From an uncultured Clostridia bacterium (GTDB lineage Bacteria; Bacillota; Clostridia; Christensenellales; Aristaeellaceae): DNA of 8,097 bases. Position 1 is the stretch's first letter. Every line of letters begins with the position of its first letter. The position numbers and the translations under genes were made by a program. The notes under the pieces were generated by a model. That model had not been told where the DNA came from and ran no database searches. It was given only the letters and a program-made list of their open reading frames with translations. Location of the stretch: assembly GCA_934630705.1 (NCBI GenBank), contig CAKTWP010000042.1:1-8097 (forward strand). The letters run 5' to 3'. Positions 1 through 5,188 of the stretch are shown piece by piece.

Positions 1-408
1 GCCGGAGAACACCATGTGCAGCGACATTTTCGGCGTGGGCAGATCATGCTCTTTGCGCATTTTGTAAACCGTCACGAGGTTGATGAGATTGCCGACTTCC
101 TTTTTGATGCTTGAAAGGCCGATATAGCCGTTCAGCTCGGCCTTGAGATCGTCGATGCTTTCCGGCTTTTCTTCCTCTTCAGCGGGCTGAGCGGGGGCCG
201 TGGCGGCTTCCTTCTTTATCGTGTCGGCGGCCGGCGCGTTCTTTTCGGGCGCGGCTTTCTTTTTATCGCCGTCTTTGCTGTTATCCTTCGCGGGATTGGC
301 GGGCTGGGGCGTTCCCCAGAAATCATTGGCGATGCTGCCGAAGCTGTGCTCCGCCATCGAGCGAATGACCTCGTACTGCTTGAGAATGATTTCGTCCCTG
401 CGGTCCAT
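1..408 (-). CDS. AAA+ ATPase, SpoVK/CbbX-like, N-terminal part (partial)
   Basis: The minus strand is open for 136 codons from an ATG at 408-406 to the left edge. A GGAGGG Shine-Dalgarno at 420-415, six bases upstream, fixes the start. Residues 1-35 are a short, probably helical start, and about 36-85 are a low-complexity Ala/Lys/Glu/Pro linker. Residues 86-136 (from DDLKAELNGYIGL to MSLHMVFSG) match the entry to the ATPase core of the SpoVK/CbbX group of AAA+ proteins, where the next residues are normally the Walker A loop NPGTGKT. That loop and the whole catalytic core lie outside the window. Members of this family remodel protein complexes by ATP hydrolysis; the substrate of this one cannot be inferred. 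It is transcribed away from gap. Family call is firm, specific function unknown. Confidence 0.82.
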   Translation of the reverse strand, partial: MDRRDEIILKQYEVIRSMAEHSFGSIANDFWGTPQPANPAKDNSKDGDKKKAAPEKNAPAADTIKKEAATAPAQPAEEEEKPESIDDLKAELNGYIGLSSIKKEVGNLINLVTVYKMRKEHDLPTPKMSLHMVFSG

Positions 409-446
409 TTTTGTCCCTCCCGACGCTCCTGATCGTATTTTGTTCT

Positions 447-475
447 ATTATAGAACGATTTGAGCGCGCCGTCAA
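447..475 (-). promoter_or_regulatory. Promoter of the AAA+ ATPase gene, with palindrome over -10
   Basis: Read on the minus strand, TTGACG (475-470) and TATAAT (452-447) are separated by exactly 17 bases, close to the sigma-A consensus. The -10 lies inside a 7-bp perfect inverted repeat with one central base, GTTCTAT/ATAGAAC (442-456), a plausible repressor site. The ATG follows about 39 bases downstream of the -10. Confidence 0.8.
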
Positions 476-551
476 GCATCTAATTCGCCGATTACGGCCA
501 AAATAAGGCGCTTGACGACGAATGCTTCCGTACATTTTACCAAAAAAACAC

Positions 552-580
552 TTGTCATTTTGCGGGTCGCGGGGTACAAT
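552..580 (+). promoter_or_regulatory. Promoter of gap
   Basis: TTGTCA (552-557) and TACAAT (575-580) are 17 bases apart, which places transcription start near 587 and gives a 5' untranslated region of about 67 bases. A TTGACG at 512-517 could be the -35 of a second start, but its -10 is poor. This promoter and that of the AAA+ gene point away from each other. Confidence 0.75.
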
Positions 581-594
581 GAGAGAGTCAGACA

Positions 595-616
595 GGGCAT
601 ACGGTTTCGTATGTCC
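595..616 (+). promoter_or_regulatory. Hairpin near the 5' end of the gap mRNA
   Basis: GGGCATACG (595-603) pairs with CGTATGTCC (608-616) around a GTTT loop, giving a 9-bp stem with one G-U pair. It starts about eight bases from the predicted transcript start and well before the Shine-Dalgarno. Such a position fits a 5' stem that protects a heavily used mRNA; that role is inference. Confidence 0.5.
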
Positions 617-653
617 GCGCGTCTATCTTACAATTTTTAGGAGGGTATTTATC

Positions 654-1682
654 ATGGCTGTTAAGGTTGCTCTTAACGGTTTCGGCCGCATTGGCCGTCT
701 TGCTTTCCGTCAGATGTTCGGCGCTGAGGGCTACGATGTGGTGGCCATCAACGATCTGACCAGCCCCGCCATGCTGGCGCACCTGCTCAAGTATGACACT
801 GCGCAGGGCTCCTACTGCGGCCATATCGGCGAGAATAAGCACACCGTGTCCGCCACCGAAGATTCCATCATCGTGGACGGCAAGGAAATCAAGATCTACG
901 CCGAAAAGGACGCCAACAATTGCCCCTGGGGCAAGCTGGATGTGGACGTGGTGCTGGAGTGCACCGGTTTCTACTGCAGCAAGGAAAAGAGCCAGGCGCA
1001 TCTGAACGCTGGTGCCAAGAAGGTCGTTATCTCTGCCCCCGCCGGCAATGATCTGAAGACCATCGTGTTCTCCGTGAACGAAAACACCCTGACCAAGGAA
1101 GACGCCATTATCTCCGCCGCTTCCTGCACCACCAACTGTCTGGCGCCCATGGCCAAGGCCCTGAATGATGCGTATCCCATCCAGAGCGGCATCATGACCA
1201 CCGTGCATGCTTACACCGGCGACCAGATGATTCTGGACGGCCCCCATCGGAAGGGCGACCTGCGCCGTGCCCGTGCCGGCGCGCAGAACATCGTGCCCAA
1301 CTCCACCGGCGCTGCCAAGGCGATCGGCCTGGTGATCCCCGAGCTCAACGGCAAGCTGATCGGCTCCGCTCAGCGTGTGCCCGTCTGCACCGGCTCCACC
1401 ACCATCCTTGTGGCCGTGGTCAAGGGCAAGGACGTGACCAAGGATTCCATCAACGCCGCCATGAAGGCCCAGGCCTCCGCTTCCTTCGGCTATAACGAAG
1501 AAGCCATCGTGTCCTCCGACGTGATCGGCATGAAGTATGGCTCCCTGTTCGACGCCACCCAGACCATGGTTGCCAAGCTGGATGACGACACCTACCAGGT
1601 GCAGGTTGTGTCCTGGTATGACAACGAGAACAGCTACACCAGCCAGATGGTTCGCACCATCAAGTACTTCGCGGAGCTGTAA
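654..1682 (+). CDS. gap: Glyceraldehyde-3-phosphate dehydrogenase, type I (NAD)
   Basis: This 342-residue protein is full length for the family. It oxidises glyceraldehyde 3-phosphate to 1,3-bisphosphoglycerate with NAD and phosphate, in cytosolic glycolysis. The N-terminal Rossmann motif NGFGRIGR is at 8-15. Asp34 (in AINDLT) is the residue that favours NAD over NADP. The catalytic loop SAASCTTNC carries nucleophile Cys158, and His185 (in TTVHAYT) is the activating base. The C-terminal motif WYDNENSY is at 321-328. The start at 654 is chosen because AGGAGGG (639-645) sits eight bases upstream and the family begins with (A)VKVALNGFGRIGR. The frame stays open back to 522, but that part covers the promoter and leader. 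It has its own promoter and terminator, so it is probably monocistronic. The glycolytic rather than gluconeogenic type is inferred from the NAD signature. Confidence 0.98.
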   Translation: MAVKVALNGFGRIGRLAFRQMFGAEGYDVVAINDLTSPAMLAHLLKYDTAQGSYCGHIGENKHTVSATEDSIIVDGKEIKIYAEKDANNCPWGKLDVDVVLECTGFYCSKEKSQAHLNAGAKKVVISAPAGNDLKTIVFSVNENTLTKEDAIISAASCTTNCLAPMAKALNDAYPIQSGIMTTVHAYTGDQMILDGPHRKGDLRRARAGAQNIVPNSTGAAKAIGLVIPELNGKLIGSAQRVPVCTGSTTILVAVVKGKDVTKDSINAAMKAQASASFGYNEEAIVSSDVIGMKYGSLFDATQTMVAKLDDDTYQVQVVSWYDNENSYTSQMVRTIKYFAEL

Positions 1683-1702
1683 TCGCAAAAAATATCATAC
1701 GG

Positions 1703-1738
1703 GGAACCGTTCTTGGCTACAAGAACGGTTCCTTTTTT
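1703..1738 (+). terminator. Intrinsic terminator of gap
   Basis: A perfect 13-bp stem, GGAACCGTTCTTG (1703-1715) with its complement (1720-1732), closes a GCTA loop and is followed at once by six T. It begins 21 bases after the gap stop codon. The 12-base arm GGAACCGTTCTT also occurs in the large hairpin at 5030-5076. Confidence 0.95.
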
Positions 1739-1814
1739 ATACTCCGTTTGAAACATGATTGCCATATGCAATGCGCTCCAGATTGGTAAGGAAACGTTCA
1801 TCGTCCTCTTTCAC
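1737..1814 (-). CDS. Possible remnant or tiny ORF downstream of the RHH gene
   Basis: A GTG-initiated minus frame of 25 residues (1814-1737) reads VKEDDERFLTNLERI onwards, which looks like real protein. It has no convincing Shine-Dalgarno and an in-frame stop lies a few codons upstream. Its own stop falls in the T-tract of the gap terminator. It could be the tail of a decayed gene that once followed the RHH gene, or chance. The rest of 1740-1865 shows no gene. Confidence 0.2.
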   Translation of the reverse strand: MKEDDERFLTNLERIAYGNHVSNGV

Positions 1815-1865
1815 AATCCGGAGCGCTTTTTATTGCTTTTACCATTGCGCTTATTTCTAAAAAGG

Positions 1866-2057
1866 TTAGTTGTCATCCACGATAGAAACATCCTTCAGCG
1901 CCTCTTCAAGCAGAAGATTAATCAATTCATTTCGAGAACGATTCGTTTGTGCGGAAAGGTCATCCAGCTTGGCCAGCGTTTCTTCGCGCATACGCACCGA
2001 CACCACTTTGTGCCCGTCCTCTCCCTTCTTTCGGCTGATAAGAATCTCCCGCTTCAT
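1866..2057 (-). CDS. Ribbon-helix-helix (CopG/Arc-type) DNA-binding protein
   Basis: This 63-residue basic protein has the RHH layout. A short strand (KVVSVRMRE, about 17-25) is followed by helix A (ETLAKLDDLSAQT) and, after the turn NRSRNE, helix B (LINLLLEEAL). The NRSRNELINLLLEEAL pattern is typical of small clostridial CopG-like repressors, which dimerise and insert the paired strands into the major groove. The ATG at 2057 is preceded by GAGGTGAG. The gene diverges from the zinc-ribbon/membrane-protein operon, and the AT-rich region between them holds two inverted repeats, so it may repress that operon and itself. Proteins of this class are often antitoxins, but no toxin gene adjoins it here. 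DNA binding is well supported; the target is inference. Confidence 0.82.
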   Translation of the reverse strand: MKREILISRKKGEDGHKVVSVRMREETLAKLDDLSAQTNRSRNELINLLLEEALKDVSIVDDN

Positions 2058-2086
2058 GCGCTCACCTCGTGAAAAAATATATATTG

Positions 2087-2092
2087 ATTATA
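2087..2092 (-). promoter_or_regulatory. Possible -10 of the RHH gene promoter
   Basis: The minus strand has a perfect TATAAT here, about 30 bases before the RHH start codon, but no recognisable -35 at 16-18 bases. It almost touches the -35 of the opposing promoter (2095-2100), so the two would compete for polymerase. Confidence 0.35.
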
Positions 2093-2094
2093 CC

Positions 2095-2124
2095 TTGACA
2101 AAGATTGTAAATATATAGTATAAT
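2095..2124 (+). promoter_or_regulatory. Promoter of the zinc-ribbon/membrane-protein operon
   Basis: A consensus TTGACA (2095-2100) and a consensus TATAAT (2119-2124) are 18 bases apart, in strongly AT-rich DNA. Transcription should start near 2131, leaving a leader of about 40 bases before the ATG at 2172. Confidence 0.88.
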
Positions 2125-2156
2125 TTAATTACAATATGTAGTGTATTTAAACTACA
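2104..2156. promoter_or_regulatory. Two inverted repeats, candidate RHH operators
   Basis: ATTGTAA (2104-2110) and TTACAAT (2129-2135) form a 7-bp inverted repeat on either side of the -10, 18 bases apart. TGTAGT (2137-2142) and ACTACA (2151-2156) form a 6-bp inverted repeat just past the predicted transcript start. Placement over promoter and start site fits repressor binding, with the adjacent RHH protein the obvious candidate. AT-rich DNA yields chance repeats easily, so this is moderate evidence. Confidence 0.4.
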
Positions 2157-2171
2157 AAAGGAGGGCGAGTT

Positions 2172-2579
2172 ATGGCACTGATTCATTGTTCTGAATGCGG
2201 AAAGGAAATATCAAGCAATGCAAAGGCATGCCCGCATTGTGGAAATCCTGTTCCGCAACAAATGGCTGCTGTCCATATAAGCAGAAATCGAACGATTGCG
2301 ATGGCTGTCAATTGCTATGTAATGATTGACGGAAATATGGTGGGTGAATTGCGCTCGGGGGAAAGCATGGATATACGGCTTCCAGTCGGAACACATTTCA
2401 TCGGAATAGAGAGCGACGTTCGTTCCTTCGGCTACAGTGCCGCTGATACGCGCGGAAGGAGCGGCCAGCAATTCACGATAAATTCACAAGACAAATATGT
2501 GAGTATATCAATTGCGACAAAGGGCAGCTGGACGGGCGGCGTTGGCCGGTGTGTAGTCGATCAGATAAGTCATAGTTGA
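2172..2579 (+). CDS. Zinc-ribbon protein with C-terminal beta-rich domain
   Basis: The 135-residue product opens with a zinc ribbon, CxxC (Cys6, Cys9) and CPHC (Cys20, Cys23). After a linker, residues 36-135 look like a beta-sandwich of the PEGA/DUF2846 kind (a strand with YVMIDG, then VGELRSGESMDIRLPVGTH). No signal peptide or membrane helix is visible. The start is set by AAAGGAGGG at 2157-2165, six bases upstream. It is the first gene of a two-gene unit, 18 bases ahead of a membrane protein. Base composition is visibly richer in A/T than gap or mgtE, suggesting acquisition. No enzyme motif is seen. The zinc ribbon is certain from the cysteines; the C-terminal fold is inferred from pattern and the function is unknown. 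Confidence 0.8.
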   Translation: MALIHCSECGKEISSNAKACPHCGNPVPQQMAAVHISRNRTIAMAVNCYVMIDGNMVGELRSGESMDIRLPVGTHFIGIESDVRSFGYSAADTRGRSGQQFTINSQDKYVSISIATKGSWTGGVGRCVVDQISHS

Positions 2580-2597
2580 AAGAAAGGAAGGGTTCTT

Positions 2598-2981
2598 ATG
2601 TCCGATGTTGGTGCAAAAATTCAAACGCTGACAAAAACAATCGTAATCATTGGCTTGATCGCCTGCGTTATATGTTTTATTGGAAGTGTAATTACATACA
2701 ACGAAAATAAAAGCTACCTCAAGTATGCAACGGCATATGGTGGGAGCGGCGGCTACGGAAGTTTGCAAGAAGCAGGAGATCGCGCGTATAATGCGCTTCA
2801 GTTGCGCAGATCATCATTGACCTGGGCACTGTCCATAGCAGTTTTTGCGCTTCCGTTGTATGGATTTGGTGTTTTGGTGGAAGAAACTGAAAATCAAACG
2901 CTTCGTTTATCGAAAATCGAATACTATCTATCAAAAATAGAAGAACATACAAGCGTTGAGGAACAAAAGCGGGAGAAATGA
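2598..2981 (+). CDS. Small two-TM membrane protein, uncharacterised
   Basis: The 127-residue product has two predicted membrane helices, about 14-34 (TIVIIGLIACVICFIGSVIT) and 74-94 (TWALSIAVFALPLYGFGVLV). Between them is a roughly 38-residue Gly/Tyr-rich loop, and after them a charged, probably coiled tail (95-127). The opening KIQTLTK plus a second helix ending LYGFGxLVE recalls a common family of unnamed small Firmicutes membrane proteins found near zinc-ribbon proteins. AGGAAGGG (2585-2592) lies five bases before the ATG. It is co-transcribed with the zinc-ribbon gene and followed by a strong terminator. The two proteins may act together at the membrane, an inference from linkage only. 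Confidence 0.78.
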   Translation: MSDVGAKIQTLTKTIVIIGLIACVICFIGSVITYNENKSYLKYATAYGGSGGYGSLQEAGDRAYNALQLRRSSLTWALSIAVFALPLYGFGVLVEETENQTLRLSKIEYYLSKIEEHTSVEEQKREK

Positions 2982-3008
2982 TTTTGTTAACTCTTCGAAA
3001 AAAACACA

Positions 3009-3047
3009 AGAGGGCCTTTCTTTAAAAGAAAGGCCCTCTCATTTTTT
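3009..3047. terminator. Bidirectional intrinsic terminator
   Basis: AGAGGGCCTTTC (3009-3020) pairs with GAAAGGCCCTCT (3028-3039) in a perfect 12-bp stem, followed by T6 at 3042-3047 on the plus strand. On the minus strand a run of seven T (complement of A 2998-3004) follows after a short gap. It can end both the zinc-ribbon/membrane-protein operon and mgtE, which converge here. Confidence 0.92.
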
Positions 3048-3060
3048 CTGTTTATTCCTT

Positions 3061-4425
3061 TTATGCCACGGGGAGCATCACGGTGGCGATGGTGAAATAG
3101 ATGCTCAGGGAGGCCATATCCACGATGGTGGTGATCAGCGGGCTGGCCATGAGCGCGGGGTCCAGGCCCAGCTTACGGGCCAGCATGGGCATAGCGCAGC
3201 CCAGCGCCTTGGCCAGCACAATGGTGCAGTACAGCGCAATGGCTACCACAAAGGCCACGTTCCAGTCCGTGCCGTTCACGAAGCGCAGCCGCAGCAGCGT
3301 GAACGCGAACATCACCGCGCCCACCAGCAGCGCCACCCGGAATTCCTTCCACAGCGCCTTGAAAAAATCCTTCAGCTGAATCTCGCCCAGGGACAGGCCG
3401 CGGATAATCAGCGTGGAGCTCTGGGCGCCGCAGTTGCCGCCCGTGTCCATCAGCATGGGGATGCAGGTGGTCAGCACGATGCCGATATGCCCCAGCCCGC
3501 TGAGCAGGCTTTCATAATTCTGGATAATCATGCCCGTGAAAATGGCGATCACTGCCAGCAGCAGCAGCCACGGGATACGGTTAATGGCCATGCGCAGCAC
3601 CGGCGTTTTCAGATATTCCTCCTCCGACGGGGTCAGAGCGGCCATCTTTTCAAAGTCCTCGGTGTTTTCCTGCTCGATAACGTCCATCACGTCGTCCGCC
3701 GTGATGATGCCCACCAGCCGCTCCTCCGTGTCCACCACGGGGATGGCCAGCAGGTCGTACCGCCGCACCAGATCCGCCACCTTTTCCTGATCGTCCGTGG
3801 TATGCACGAACACGGGGTTGGCGTCCATCATATCCGACAGCACGGCGCTGTTATCCGCCAGAATCATTTTCCGCAGCGCCAGGGTGCCCAGCAGCCGGCG
3901 GGCGGAATCGATGATATAGAGGGTGTAAATGGTTTCCTTGTCCAGGCCCACCTTTCGGATCGTGGCCATGGCGTCCGCCACGGTTTCGCCCTCGTGAAAC
4001 TCCAGATATTCGATGGTCATGATCGACCCGGCGGAGTTCTCCGGATAGCGCAGGAACTGGTTGATCAGGTTGCGGGTTTCCGCATTGGTGGATTGAAGCA
4101 CCCGGCGCACCACGCCTGCAGGCAGCTCCTCGAGAAAGTCCACCGCGTCGTCCAGAAACATATTGTCAATCAGCGCGCAGATTTCCTGATCGCCAATGGA
4201 GGCGATCAGCGTCTGCTTTTGCTCAGGAGACATATAGCTGAACACATCCGCGGAAATATCCTTGGGCAGAATGCGGAATACCAGCAGCAGCTTTTCCTTG
4301 TCCAGGGTTTCCATGTACTGGGCGATGTCCACTTCGTTGAGCATCATCATCGCCCCGCGCAGTTCGCCATGCTTGCCGGCGGCCAGCAGGCTGTTGAGCC
4401 GCTTTTCGATTGCTTCCCATTCCAT
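3061..4425 (-). CDS. mgtE: Magnesium channel/transporter MgtE
   Basis: The 454-residue product has the standard MgtE length and domain order. A helical N domain (1-128) is followed by two CBS domains (about 133-190 and 198-255), a plug helix, and a membrane domain of about five helices from 283 on. The signature PMLMDTGGNCGAQSS is at 323-337. Asp436, in the last helix (TTIVDMASL), matches the pore aspartate that selects Mg2+ in the Thermus protein. MgtE works as a homodimeric channel in the cytoplasmic membrane; its N and CBS domains bind Mg2+ and close the pore when cytosolic Mg2+ is high. The start at 4425 is chosen because GGGAAGGTGA (4440-4431) lies five bases upstream and the N domain begins there. 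The frame is open to 4560 but that part has no ribosome site. The gene follows a leader of about 300 nt. Confidence 0.97.
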   Translation of the reverse strand: MEWEAIEKRLNSLLAAGKHGELRGAMMMLNEVDIAQYMETLDKEKLLLVFRILPKDISADVFSYMSPEQKQTLIASIGDQEICALIDNMFLDDAVDFLEELPAGVVRRVLQSTNAETRNLINQFLRYPENSAGSIMTIEYLEFHEGETVADAMATIRKVGLDKETIYTLYIIDSARRLLGTLALRKMILADNSAVLSDMMDANPVFVHTTDDQEKVADLVRRYDLLAIPVVDTEERLVGIITADDVMDVIEQENTEDFEKMAALTPSEEEYLKTPVLRMAINRIPWLLLLAVIAIFTGMIIQNYESLLSGLGHIGIVLTTCIPMLMDTGGNCGAQSSTLIIRGLSLGEIQLKDFFKALWKEFRVALLVGAVMFAFTLLRLRFVNGTDWNVAFVVAIALYCTIVLAKALGCAMPMLARKLGLDPALMASPLITTIVDMASLSIYFTIATVMLPVA

Positions 4426-4587
4426 TGGGCTCACCTTCCCTTCTTTTTCACATGCAAAACGCAGCGCCGGCAGGGGATTCCCTCCGGCCTTTCCCGGCAG
4501 AAAGCGCCCTTTTCTTTCATTTGCACACACAAAAAAGCCCGTTCCTTGCCTTGCGCGCAAATGAATGGCCCTTCCTGATTACGACGT

Positions 4588-4677
4588 TTATGGATGCATG
4601 CGGGAAACGAACCCGATCAGCAACGCGCCAATGAGCGCGCGGTCCTCGATCGGGGAACGCCTTCGCTCGCCTGGCAT
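4588..4677 (-). CDS. Candidate leader peptide ORF B (29 aa), overlapping ORF A
   Basis: In another frame, an ATG at 4677 directly after an in-frame TAG opens 29 codons ending at 4588. The product has a charged start (PGERRRSPIEDR) and a hydrophobic stretch (ALIGALLIGFVS), so it reads more like a real small membrane peptide than ORF A. It has no own Shine-Dalgarno; it would need reinitiation, or a -1 shift from ORF A. The two frames overlap for 61 bases. Confidence 0.25.
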   Translation of the reverse strand: MPGERRRSPIEDRALIGALLIGFVSRMHP

Positions 4678-4694
4678 CTATCGCCGTCGCTCAT
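4617..4694 (-). CDS. Candidate leader peptide ORF A (25 aa) of mgtE
   Basis: An ATG at 4694 stands six bases after GGGAGGTGA, the best ribosome site in the leader. It opens a 25-codon frame (MSDGDRCQASEG..., Arg/Ser-rich toward the end) that stops at 4617. The predicted transcript start is about 28 bases upstream of the ATG. The peptide resembles no protein I know, and its start codon can be buried by pairing with 4629-4637. Translation is likely from the signal; a regulatory role is inference. Confidence 0.4.
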   Translation of the reverse strand: MSDGDRCQASEGVPRSRTARSLARC

Positions 4695-4728
4695 TGACTG
4701 TCACCTCCCAATCTGTTTACTTATGGCC

Positions 4729-4757
4729 AGTATATGCGCAAATCTTGGAAATGTCAA
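4729..4757 (-). promoter_or_regulatory. Promoter of mgtE
   Basis: On the minus strand, consensus TTGACA (4757-4752) and TATACT (4734-4729) are exactly 17 bases apart. Nothing else nearby competes, so this is the likely sole mgtE promoter. Confidence 0.88.
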
Positions 4758-4870
4758 TCTTTTTGAAGAAATAAATGCTGGAGAGACTCAGAAAAAAAAT
4801 ATCCCTGCTTCGCGACTCGGTTTAGCTTGCCAGGCCGAAAATGGCTTGCGGTATGAAGATGATTTATTAT

Positions 4871-4930
4871 GGCTTTCTTGGAGGGGTGCAGGGAGGAACG
4901 TTCTTTGGCCACAAAGGAATGGCTTCCTCC
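4871..4930 (+). repeat. Intergenic repeat, copy A
   Basis: This copy begins GGCTTTCTTGGAGGGGTGCA and continues through a GTTCTTTGGCC core to CTTCCTCC. It aligns along its length with copy B (5013-5076) in the same orientation, 142 bases apart, with a few small gaps. Its hairpin is imperfect: GGAGGAA at the left pairs with TTCCTCC at the right. It lies in the 4758-5120 gap between mgtE and the SGNH gene, where I see no gene; open frames here are by-products of the repeats. Confidence 0.7.
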
Positions 4931-4962
4931 ACCTCCGCCTCCCCCAACTCCCTCCCCCCGCC
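4925..4962 (-). other. G-rich tract, possible G-quadruplex
   Basis: The plus strand is almost pure pyrimidine here. The minus strand carries runs of six, three and five G within 17 bases, plus several GG pairs. This could fold into a two- or three-layer quadruplex. It joins repeat copies A and B and may belong to the repeat unit. Confidence 0.4.
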
Positions 4963-5012
4963 AGTTTCCAAACTTCAAAAATTCCCCCTCTCGCCCATCC
5001 GCTTTCCCCTAC

Positions 5013-5076
5013 GGCTTTCTTGGAAGGGGTGCAGGGGGAACCGTTCTTTTGGCCGCAAAGAACGGTTCCCCCTGCA
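5013..5076 (+). repeat. Intergenic repeat, copy B, with perfect 20-bp hairpin
   Basis: After GGCTTTCTTGG, the bases 5030-5049 (TGCAGGGGGAACC...) pair without a mismatch with 5057-5076 around the loop TGGCCGC. It is the intact version of copy A. The stem contains GGAACCGTTCTT, the arm of the gap terminator. No T-tract adjoins either side (the nearest, 5094-5099, is 17 bases away), so it is not a standard terminator. It could act in RNA processing or be a mobile repeat. Confidence 0.8.
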
Positions 5077-5120
5077 TGAAAGGGGCTTGCAAATTTTTTC
5101 GGTCCTGTAGGAAATTGCTC

Positions 5121-5149
5121 TTGTGCGTGCAGGGAAAGGGTGGTATCAT
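5121..5149 (+). promoter_or_regulatory. Promoter of the SGNH hydrolase gene
   Basis: TATCAT (5144-5149) is preceded by TGG, an extended -10, and by a weak -35 TTGTGC (5121-5126) at 17 bases. The transcript would start near 5156, about 33 bases before the ATG. Confidence 0.55.
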
Positions 5150-5188
5150 GCAGGAAGCAAGAAAGTACAAAAGCGAGGGGATTATCGG

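Larger units (their letters stand above)
4426..4722 (-). promoter_or_regulatory. Long structured leader of mgtE
   Basis: From the predicted transcript start near 4722 to the mgtE ATG are about 297 nt. Two mutually exclusive pairings are visible. In one, the start region of a small ORF (4688-4696, CAATGAGCG in the RNA) pairs over 9 bp with 4629-4637. In the other, 4635-4639 with 4624-4628 form a small hairpin inside a 7-bp stem (4648-4654 with 4612-4618); the segment 4635-4637 is used by both. Further down are a T6 run at 4531-4536 and a 9-bp bulged hairpin (4466-4488) just before the mgtE ribosome site. I did not recognise the M-box Mg2+ riboswitch. The length and competing stems suggest regulation, probably by Mg2+; the mechanism is inference. 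Confidence 0.5.

Noticed and set aside
512..540. TTGACG at 512 as a second gap promoter
   Set aside because: The hexamer 17 bases downstream is TTTTAC, a poor -10; the promoter at 552-580 is better.
588..1688. A 366-codon minus-strand open frame opposite gap
   Set aside because: It is Gly/His-rich antisense of GAPDH with no ribosome site.
4426..4560. A 45-residue N-terminal extension of MgtE from a TTG at 4560
   Set aside because: There is no ribosome site, the residues do not fit the MgtE N domain, and the ATG at 4425 has a strong Shine-Dalgarno.
2956..4578. A 540-codon plus-strand open frame opposite mgtE
   Set aside because: It is His/Gln/Arg/Gly-rich, the usual antisense shadow of a GC-rich gene; mgtE on the minus strand is unambiguous.
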